Shown here: piece by piece, positions 8,146 to 12,474 of the stretch
Position numbering within the stretch: position 1 is the first letter of the stretch
How the letters are laid out: each line of letters opens with the position of its first letter
Assembly: GCA_003542955.1 (NCBI GenBank)
Contig: DPJP01000109.1
Location: 2,555 to 15,028 of the forward strand
DNA from: Armatimonadota bacterium
GTDB lineage: Bacteria; Armatimonadota; Zipacnadia; Zipacnadales; UBA11051
Direction: 5' to 3'
DNA length: 12,474 nt
Notes under the pieces: model-generated
Databases searched by the model: none
Seen by the model: only the letters and a program-made list of their open reading frames with translations
What the model was told of the DNA's origin: nothing
Program-made: the position numbers and the translations under genes

Positions 8146-8183
8146 AGTCGCCCACCGGCCTGTGTACTATCCGGTGGGCGACT
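8146..8183 (-). terminator. Perfect 13-bp hairpin between symporter and sensor genes: terminator or attenuator
   Basis: AGTCGCCCACCGG (8146-8158) and its exact reverse complement (8171-8183) enclose a 12-base loop. On the minus strand it follows the symporter stop (8216) by 32 bases and ends six bases before the TTG codon at 8139. The downstream bases (CTCTGCTCTTGC) are pyrimidine-rich but not a run of T. It could end the symporter transcript, set a lower level of read-through into the sensor gene, or occlude that gene's translation start. The perfect stem is seen; the role is inference. Confidence 0.65.
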
Positions 8184-8215
8184 GTATGACGCGGAGTTGA
8201 TGACCTGTTTTCGGC

Positions 8216-10135
8216 CTACGCTGCCGCCTCGACTTCGTCTGGTTCCGGCGTGGCTTTGCGTGTCAGCAACGACACGACAATCAGGGTGATGAAGCTCAAC
8301 GGGATCGAGACGATGCCCGGATTGCTGAACGGGACCGGCGCGGTTGTCGGGTCCAGCCCGTAGAGCTTGTACAGGTCCGGCGATAGCAGAATCAGCGCAA
8401 GCGAGGAAGCGATCCCAACGAAGATAGAGGCGGTGATGCCGCGCGCCGTCGTCGGCTTCCAGAAGAGCAGCATCAGTATCGCCGGGAGATTGGCCGAAGC
8501 GGCCACGGCAAAGGCCAGCCCGACCAGGAAGGTCACGTTGACGCCCTTGAAGACAATGCCGAGGACGATGGCCATGGCGCCGACGACGAAGGCCGAGATC
8601 TTGCCGGCCCGGATCTTCTGCTGGTCGGACATCTGCAGGTTCAGGTAGCGATCGAAGAAGTCGTGGGCCACGGCTCCCGAAGCGGCGACGATCAGGCCGC
8701 TGACGGTGCCCAGCACCGTGGCGAAGGCGATGGCTGAGATCACGGCAAAGAGGAACTGGCCGAATGAGCGCGCCAGAAGCGGCGCGGCCATGTTGCTGTC
8801 GGCCGGGTTGAGCACGCCGTTCATCGTCGCCCCCAGGCCCATGAACAACGTCAGGATGTAGAAGAAGCCGATGCCGGCAATCGCGACGATCGTAGACTTG
8901 CGCGCCGCGGCGGGATTCGGCACCGTGTAGTAGCGGATCAGAATGTGCGGGAGCGCCGCGGTACCCAGGAACAGCGCCAGCATCAGGGAGACGAAGTCGA
9001 ACTTCTCGAGCGGCGTGCCCTCGACCTTGAACTTCAGCCCGGGACGCATCAGCCTGTTACCGGGGGTCAAAGTCGAGTAGTAGACCGTCACGTGACTGCC
9101 GCTCGCGTCGGTCAGCTTGGTGTCCTTCCAGCGTCGCACCGTCGTCTCAGGGTCCGACATGCCTGCCAGCAGGCCGGCGGGCGAGACCGACCCCGCGGGC
9201 GCGGTTGCCTGGCCCCGCAGTGTCTCGACGTTGCCGACCTGGCGAAGCTGGTTGTCTGCCGAGGCCGGCGCGCCGTTGATGAGCTTCCGCCCGTCGCTGG
9301 TCTCGACGACGCTCTGCGTCTCGCGCAACGTGACCGGACCCTCGGCGCCGTCAACCAGCCACCAGCTTTCGGCGCCGTTACTGCTCAGGCGCGCGAAGGT
9401 GGCCTTGGCAGCATGGTTCTCCTGCACCTCGAGCACCTGCCAGCCGGGCTCGGTGACTGCCAACTGGTTGCCCTCCATGACGGCATCCATTGACTTGTAC
9501 TCATAGAAGCGTGCCTCACCGCCCGGGTCGGGCCGGGTATTGAAGCCCCGCACGCAGACGGCGATGACAAGCACCGTCGAGAAGATGATGAGCATGCCGC
9601 CCTTGAGAAACTGCACATACGTTGTCGAGGCCATGCCGGCCGTCGCGACGATGGTGATGACGATCGCGCCGACCATCAAGACGCCCCAGTGATGGGCCAG
9701 CCCCAGCAAGGGTGTCACGAGCACGCCCGCGCCCACCATCTGCGGAATCAGGTAGCACACGGAGACAACCAGCGTGCTGATAGCAGCGGCCAGCTTGATG
9801 CCGCGCGAATCGTATTTCGAGTCGACGGCATCGGTGAAGGTGTACTTGCCCAGACGCTTCATCGGCTCGGCCACTACGAAGAGGGCGACAATCCAGCCCG
9901 CCAGGTAGCCGATCGAGTAGAGAAAGCCATCATATCCAACGACGGCAATCATGCCGCAGATACCGAGGAAGGACGCCGCTGAAAGGTAGTCGCCAGCGAA
10001 GGCGACGCCGTTCACGCCCCAGTGAATCTGCCCGCCGGCCGCATAGTAGCCGCTCGATGTGCGCGTCCGAGCGCCAAGGTAGAAGGACAGGGCCAACACA
10101 AACAGCACAAACCCCAGGAAGATTGCAATGACCAT
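8216..10135 (-). CDS. actP: Cation/acetate symporter, ActP-like (solute:sodium symporter family), with long extra loop
   Basis: A 639-residue inner-membrane transporter of the SSS/SLC5 family, predicted to import acetate or a related short monocarboxylate with Na+. Family hallmarks: YYAAGGQI (30-37), FAGDYLSAASFLGI (46-59), YDGFLYSIGYLAGW (68-81), PQMVGAG (131-137), GTAALPHILIRYYTV (391-405) and FAVAASANLPAILML (542-556), all close to E. coli ActP. About 13 membrane segments can be drawn. ActP is about 549 residues; most of the difference is a hydrophilic stretch at roughly 198-379 between the sixth and seventh segments, where ActP has only a short loop. The N-terminal cleaved-signal-like segment of E. 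coli ActP is absent. The ATG directly follows the TAG of the DUF485 gene, and GAGGGGGG inside that gene's end serves as ribosome binding site, so the two are translationally linked. Confidence 0.92.
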   Translation of the reverse strand: MVIAIFLGFVLFVLALSFYLGARTRTSSGYYAAGGQIHWGVNGVAFAGDYLSAASFLGICGMIAVVGYDGFLYSIGYLAGWIVALFVVAEPMKRLGKYTFTDAVDSKYDSRGIKLAAAISTLVVSVCYLIPQMVGAGVLVTPLLGLAHHWGVLMVGAIVITIVATAGMASTTYVQFLKGGMLIIFSTVLVIAVCVRGFNTRPDPGGEARFYEYKSMDAVMEGNQLAVTEPGWQVLEVQENHAAKATFARLSSNGAESWWLVDGAEGPVTLRETQSVVETSDGRKLINGAPASADNQLRQVGNVETLRGQATAPAGSVSPAGLLAGMSDPETTVRRWKDTKLTDASGSHVTVYYSTLTPGNRLMRPGLKFKVEGTPLEKFDFVSLMLALFLGTAALPHILIRYYTVPNPAAARKSTIVAIAGIGFFYILTLFMGLGATMNGVLNPADSNMAAPLLARSFGQFLFAVISAIAFATVLGTVSGLIVAASGAVAHDFFDRYLNLQMSDQQKIRAGKISAFVVGAMAIVLGIVFKGVNVTFLVGLAFAVAASANLPAILMLLFWKPTTARGITASIFVGIASSLALILLSPDLYKLYGLDPTTAPVPFSNPGIVSIPLSFITLIVVSLLTRKATPEPDEVEAAA

Positions 10136-10429
10136 CTAGCTCTGCCCCCCCTCGTCGGACTGGTCGGCGAATCTGGCTTCCTGTGCGCGGCACAGCCAGT
10201 CGTAGACCAGCGCCTGGATCAGGGCGACGACGATCAGCGCAAAGCCGAATACGGTTGCCAGGTTCAGCCCCGCGAACACGATCATCTCCATGCTCAGGGG
10301 GCTTGCGAGGTTCACGAAGACGAAGCTGGCATAGAAGAGGCAGTAGAAGACGAACATCCACACCCCCAGCCGCATCTTGTAGGCAGCGGCCGGGTCATGC
10401 CCTCCGGTTGACGCAGGCTCATGAAGCAT
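10136..10429 (-). CDS. DUF485-like small membrane protein (YjcH type), partner of the symporter
   Basis: A 97-residue protein with two hydrophobic segments: about 21-42 (VWMFVFYCLFYASFVFVNLA) and about 48-74 (MIVFAGLNL through IVVALIQALVY), then a short charged tail. Size, two-helix layout and position directly before an ActP-type symporter match YjcH/DUF485 proteins, which are cotranscribed with actP. Their exact role is not settled; a helper of the transporter is the usual suggestion. The start at 10429 is set by AAAGGAG (10437-10443) with a seven-base gap; the frame stays open upstream to 10528, but that extension would be translated through the terminator-like element in the leader and has no ribosome binding site. 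Confidence 0.82.
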   Translation of the reverse strand: MLHEPASTGGHDPAAAYKMRLGVWMFVFYCLFYASFVFVNLASPLSMEMIVFAGLNLATVFGFALIVVALIQALVYDWLCRAQEARFADQSDEGGQS

Positions 10430-10436
10430 GTGAGCA

Positions 10437-10443
10437 CTCCTTT
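10437..10443 (-). promoter_or_regulatory. Ribosome binding site of the DUF485 gene
   Basis: AAAGGAG on the minus strand, seven bases before the ATG at 10429. It shortens the open frame by 33 codons and leaves the upstream hairpins in an untranslated leader. Confidence 0.85.
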
Positions 10444-10490
10444 GCACGCAGGCTGTACACAAAGACGCATCGGGCGGATGGGCGGGCAAC

Positions 10491-10513
10491 AAAAAAAGCG
10501 CGAACATGCGCTC
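10491..10513 (-). terminator. Short hairpin with U-tract: intrinsic terminator or attenuator in the symporter operon leader
   Basis: On the minus strand GAGCGC, a six-base loop ATGTTC and GCGCT run straight into seven T (10497-10491). The stem is five Watson-Crick pairs plus one G-U pair, short but followed by a good U-tract. It lies downstream of the candidate promoter at 10641-10670 and upstream of the DUF485 ribosome binding site, so it is inside the leader. It could also simply end transcription from the upstream hydrolase gene, whose stop is about 275 bases away. Confidence 0.55.
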
Positions 10514-10561
10514 GTGCTTCAATGCCATCCAGTACGTCCGCCCCGCATCGCGGCGGCGGCA

Positions 10562-10580
10562 GTGAGGGCGTTTCCCTCAC
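10562..10580 (-). other. 7-bp hairpin in the symporter operon leader
   Basis: GTGAGGG and CCCTCAC flank a five-base loop. It sits roughly 55-70 nt into the predicted minus-strand leader, between the G/U-rich tract and the terminator-like element. It may be one element of a folded leader; no known riboswitch consensus was recognised. Confidence 0.5.
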
Positions 10581-10590
10581 GTGTTGAGAT

Positions 10591-10626
10591 ACCACTCCCC
10601 ATACCACAACACAACCACACCCACCC
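10591..10626 (-). other. G/T-only-like tract (G-free on plus strand) in the leader
   Basis: Thirty-six bases contain no G on the plus strand and only three T; the minus strand is therefore almost purely G and T, with G-tracts GGG, GGG, GG, GG, GGGG and GG. It begins just after the predicted transcription start of the symporter operon. It could fold as a G-quadruplex in RNA or bind a protein; both are inference. Confidence 0.5.
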
Positions 10627-10640
10627 GGCGGATGGGCTGT

Positions 10641-10670
10641 ACTATACCTGAATGTTACAGCCGATGGCAA
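10641..10670 (-). promoter_or_regulatory. Candidate sigma70-type promoter of the DUF485-symporter operon
   Basis: On the minus strand TTGCCA (10670-10665) and TATAGT (10646-10641) each differ from consensus at one base and are 18 bases apart. Transcription would start near 10634, giving a leader of about 205 nt before the DUF485 ATG. It is the best promoter match I found in the window and stands out in otherwise GC-rich DNA. Confidence 0.65.
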
Positions 10671-10787
10671 GGCCCGATTCGCGGCTCGCAACCCTGACTG
10701 CGCCCCGGAGCGTGGGAATGATCGAGTACGAAGATGGACGCCTGCCGCCGGCGAGAGGTTCAGAACTCCCGGCACTGCCCCGCTCCG

Positions 10788-11573
10788 CTACTCCGCTACC
10801 ACCGGGTTGCTCAGCGTCCCGATGCCGCCGACGGTCATCTCGATCGTGTCGCCGGGGCGCAGGAACACCGGCGGCTGCCGCTTGAACCCCACGCCCGACG
10901 GCGTCCCCGTCATGATGACGGTTCCGGGGCGGAGCGTGGCAATGCGCGAGATGTAGCTGATCAGCTCCGCGCACGGGAAGATCAACATATTGGTATTCGA
11001 ATCCTGCATCACCTCGCCGTTGAGTACGCTCTTGACCGAAACGTTCTCCGGGTCGATATCGGTCTCGATCCAGGGGCCGAGCGGGCAGAATGTGTCGAAG
11101 CTCTTCCCGCGCGCCCACTGGGTGTCCTCCCGGAGCTGGCAATCGCGGGCGCTGACATCATTGCCGACGGTGTAGCCCAGCGCGTAGCCGAGGGCATCGT
11201 CACGGCTGACATTCCGGCAGGTCTTCCCGATGACAATGACCAGTTCTGCTTCGTAGTCGACCTCGTTGGGCGCCATCTTCGGCAGCACGATCTCATCACC
11301 CGGCCCGATGACGGTGCTGGTGGCCTTGAGGAAGATGATCGGCGCCGGGGGATACTCGGCCTCGAACTCGTCGGCATGGCTCTTGTAGTTGAGCCCGATG
11401 GCGAACACATCGGGCGGCTGCACTGGTGCGAGCAGCTTCACCTCGGCAAGTGAGTAGCTCTCCCCGGTTGCCTGCATGCTCTGCCACGGCGCGGCCTCGA
11501 TGGCCGTCACGGTATCGCCCTCGATGATGCCGAATGAGACGGTGTTACCGATCTGGAATCTCGCGATTCTCAC
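10788..11573 (-). CDS. Fumarylacetoacetate hydrolase (FAH) family hydrolase/isomerase
   Basis: A 261-residue cytoplasmic enzyme of the FAH superfamily, which acts on acylpyruvates, oxo-dicarboxylates or related beta-keto acids using a bound divalent metal. Hallmarks: GLNYKSHADE (60-69, with H66), FLKATSTVIGPGD (80-92), the metal ligands E108 and E110 in DYEAELVIVIGK, D139 in VGNDVSARDCQ, and GTPSGVG (223-229). The frame is open to 11780, but the first 69 residues would be low-complexity and unlike the family; GGAGAAG at 11578-11584 points to a GTG start at 11573, giving VRIARFQIG, a normal FAH opening. Substrate cannot be told: fumarylpyruvate hydrolase, 2-oxohept-ene-dioate isomerase or oxaloacetate-related activities are all open. 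No partner pathway genes are beside it; the nearest gene on its strand is the DUF485-symporter pair. Confidence 0.9.
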   Translation of the reverse strand: MRIARFQIGNTVSFGIIEGDTVTAIEAAPWQSMQATGESYSLAEVKLLAPVQPPDVFAIGLNYKSHADEFEAEYPPAPIIFLKATSTVIGPGDEIVLPKMAPNEVDYEAELVIVIGKTCRNVSRDDALGYALGYTVGNDVSARDCQLREDTQWARGKSFDTFCPLGPWIETDIDPENVSVKSVLNGEVMQDSNTNMLIFPCAELISYISRIATLRPGTVIMTGTPSGVGFKRQPPVFLRPGDTIEMTVGGIGTLSNPVVAE

Positions 11574-11577
11574 GGGA

Positions 11578-11584
11578 CTTCTCC
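11578..11584 (-). promoter_or_regulatory. Ribosome binding site supporting the GTG start of the FAH gene
   Basis: GGAGAAG on the minus strand; its GGAG core is seven bases from the GTG at 11573. It supports the shorter protein over the 330-codon open frame. Confidence 0.75.
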
Positions 11585-11656
11585 ATTCTGGATGACCGCA
11601 TCCGGGCAGCAGGCGGTCGGGGCTGATGTGCGGCGATGTGTCTTTCGCCGCCGGCG

Positions 11657-11689
11657 GCGCGGGGCCCTCCGTTGCGGCGGGCCCCGCGC
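11657..11689. other. 11-bp GC hairpin in the FAH/GNAT intergenic region
   Basis: GCGCGGGGCCC and its exact reverse complement GGGCCCCGCGC flank an 11-base loop. No T-tract follows on either strand, so it is not a standard intrinsic terminator. It may be an operator, an mRNA leader structure, or a barrier between the two divergent units. Confidence 0.5.
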
Positions 11690-11828
11690 GAGTCTCTGGA
11701 AGGACCGCGGGCAAGAACCGTCGGCTGTTGGAGGTCGCCGCATTGTGGGTGGCGAACACATCGCGCGAGCAGGCATCCACCCCTCGATGACACCCAGTCC
11801 CAACCGGCGCTGCCAGGGCCCGGTTGCC

Positions 11829-11835
11829 GAGGAGG
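11829..11835 (+). promoter_or_regulatory. Ribosome binding site deciding the GNAT start
   Basis: GAGGAGG, a near-perfect Shine-Dalgarno, seven bases before the ATG at 11843. It rejects the in-frame start at 11636, which would add 69 arginine/proline-rich residues. Confidence 0.88.
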
Positions 11836-11842
11836 TCGCCCC

Positions 11843-12334
11843 ATGTCGGAGATCGTGACGCGCCCGTTCGAGTCGGCTGATACGCCGCGGCTGTGCGAAA
11901 TCGCGCTGCTTGCCTGGAAACCCATCTTCGCTCACTGGGCCGGGCTGATGAGCCCGGAGATGTTCCACGCCGCCTGCGGCCCGGACTGGCGGATGGAGAA
12001 GATTGGCCAGATCGAGAACTTCTGCGCCCGGTACCCGCAGTGGTGCATGGTCACGGAGGTCGACGGTCGCATCGCGGGCTTTATTACATGGGTGCTCTAC
12101 TACACGCGGAAGATGGCCGAGATCGGCAACAACGCCGTGGACCCGGACTACCAGGGCCGGGGCATCGGGACGCAGCAGTACAATCGCGTTCTGGAGCTAT
12201 TTCGGTCGGAGGGGATGAAGTTCGCAATGGTCAGGACCGGCCTGGATGAGCCTCATGCGCCGGCGAGGGCGGCGTACGAAAAGGCCGGCTTCGTCGCGCT
12301 CATCCCGACGGTGACCTACTACAGGGACTTGTAG
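11843..12334 (+). CDS. GNAT-family N-acetyltransferase
   Basis: A 163-residue single-domain GNAT enzyme, the typical length, transferring an acetyl group from acetyl-CoA to an amine on a small molecule or protein. It opens with the usual strand VTRPFESADTPRLCEI; the core strand MVTEVDGRIAGFITWVL spans 69-85; the acetyl-CoA pyrophosphate loop is QGRGIGT (104-110), preceded by NAVDPDYQ; the last helix and strand are ARAAYEKAGFVAL (141-153). The substrate cannot be predicted. It is alone on the plus strand, divergent from the FAH gene, and is followed after 6 bases by a small hairpin that may end its transcript. Confidence 0.92.
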   Translation: MSEIVTRPFESADTPRLCEIALLAWKPIFAHWAGLMSPEMFHAACGPDWRMEKIGQIENFCARYPQWCMVTEVDGRIAGFITWVLYYTRKMAEIGNNAVDPDYQGRGIGTQQYNRVLELFRSEGMKFAMVRTGLDEPHAPARAAYEKAGFVALIPTVTYYRDL

Positions 12335-12340
12335 CCCAAC

Positions 12341-12357
12341 ACCCGCGCTCTGCGGGT
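12341..12357 (+). terminator. Possible weak terminator after the GNAT gene
   Basis: ACCCGC, a five-base loop GCTCT, and GCGGGT form a 6-bp stem just after the GNAT stop, followed by TGCTTGC. The T-tract is poor, so this is a modest call. From here to the window end (about 117 bases) I see no supportable gene on either strand. Confidence 0.4.
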
Positions 12358-12474
12358 TGCTTGCACAGTGCTCCGCGCCCCTGCCCCGAAGTGACTGCTC
12401 GGAATGCCGAAATCTCTCTCGCGCGGTGAGGTATCTGTGCTCATCGTGCGTCAGGTGTAATGCGCGGCCTTGAG

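Larger units (their letters stand above)
10430..10787. other. 358-base non-coding stretch between the hydrolase and DUF485 genes
   Basis: No gene is supported here. It holds the downstream end of the hydrolase gene, the candidate promoter, and the structured leader of the symporter operon listed separately. An 11-base direct repeat GGCGGATGGGC occurs at 10473-10483 and 10627-10637, and GGCTGTAC at 10451-10458 and 10635-10642. A 27-codon frame in the leader (ATG near 10599, ending before the terminator-like hairpin) has no ribosome binding site and is not called. Confidence 0.6.
11574..11842. other. Divergent intergenic region between FAH and GNAT genes
   Basis: These 269 bases must drive two divergent genes. 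No clear -35/-10 pair was found on either strand. It contains a 12-base perfect palindrome GCCGCCGGCGGC (11647-11658) and directly beside it an 11-bp hairpin (11657-11689). Open frames through it have no start signals and are not called. Confidence 0.55.

Noticed and set aside
10505..10601. A 27-codon leader peptide in the symporter operon leader that would end just before the terminator-like hairpin
   Set aside because: Its position would suit attenuation, but there is no Shine-Dalgarno before the ATG and no run of regulatory codons, so it cannot be told from chance.
10430..10640. A known riboswitch (c-di-GMP, cobalamin, Na+ class) in the leader
   Set aside because: No consensus core that I know could be matched by eye; a covariance-model search would be decisive.
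10706..10787. 7-base inverted repeat CGGAGCG/CGCTCCG after the FAH stop as a terminator
   Set aside because: The arms are 68 bases apart with no T-tract; likely chance.
12335..12474. The end of a minus-strand gene or start of a new plus-strand gene at the right edge
   Set aside because: A minus frame ends in TGA near 12451 and an ATG lies at about 12459, but too few codons are visible and no properly spaced ribosome binding site supports either.

Overview
The window is a GC-rich, gene-dense stretch of bacterial chromosome with nine supported protein genes, one of them cut by the left edge. No RNA genes, CRISPR arrays or insertion sequences were seen. The organism cannot be named from the sequence alone. 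A lipoprotein with a lipobox, Shine-Dalgarno-led starts, GC-biased third positions, a secreted discoidin-like protein and the carboxylate-metabolism gene set suit an uncultured, probably heterotrophic bacterium (an Armatimonadota- or Planctomycetota-like lineage is only a guess).

Left part (1-3558, all minus strand): a secreted protein with a C-terminal F5/8 type C-like domain, then a FabG/PhaB-type reductase, a two-domain acyl-CoA:carboxylate CoA-transferase, and the first codons of a probable thiolase whose start overlaps the transferase stop. The last three form a short-chain acyl-CoA / 3-hydroxyacyl-CoA module. A small lipoprotein gene (3829-4335) is divergent from this block and ends at a perfect 24-base palindrome shared with the next, convergent gene.

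Middle part (4420-10429, minus strand): the most unusual region. A DUF485 membrane protein and an ActP-type sodium/acetate symporter (stop and start directly abutting) are followed by a 1,239-codon gene. It fuses a PHP phosphoesterase domain, a membrane-anchored extracytoplasmic Cache domain, two PAS domains, a CBS pair and a DUF294 GlnD-like nucleotidyltransferase with its C-terminal domain. From memory, CBS-DUF294 proteins recur next to such symporters, often with a DnaQ-like exonuclease gene; here a PHP domain and a carboxylate-type sensor are built into the same chain. The symporter carries a long extra hydrophilic loop. Its operon is preceded by a good sigma70-like promoter and a leader of about 200 nt with a G/U-rich tract, a hairpin and a U-tract terminator-like element, so attenuation is possible.

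Right part (10788-12334): a fumarylacetoacetate-hydrolase-family gene (minus, GTG start) and a divergent GNAT acetyltransferase gene (plus), separated by 269 bases with a strong GC hairpin.

Taken together, the window suggests uptake of acetate-like carboxylates (symporter), sensing of an outside ligand with a nucleotidyl-transfer or phosphoesterase output (fusion protein), and CoA activation and C4 acyl-CoA interconversion (transferase, reductase, thiolase). The functional link between the blocks is inference from proximity.
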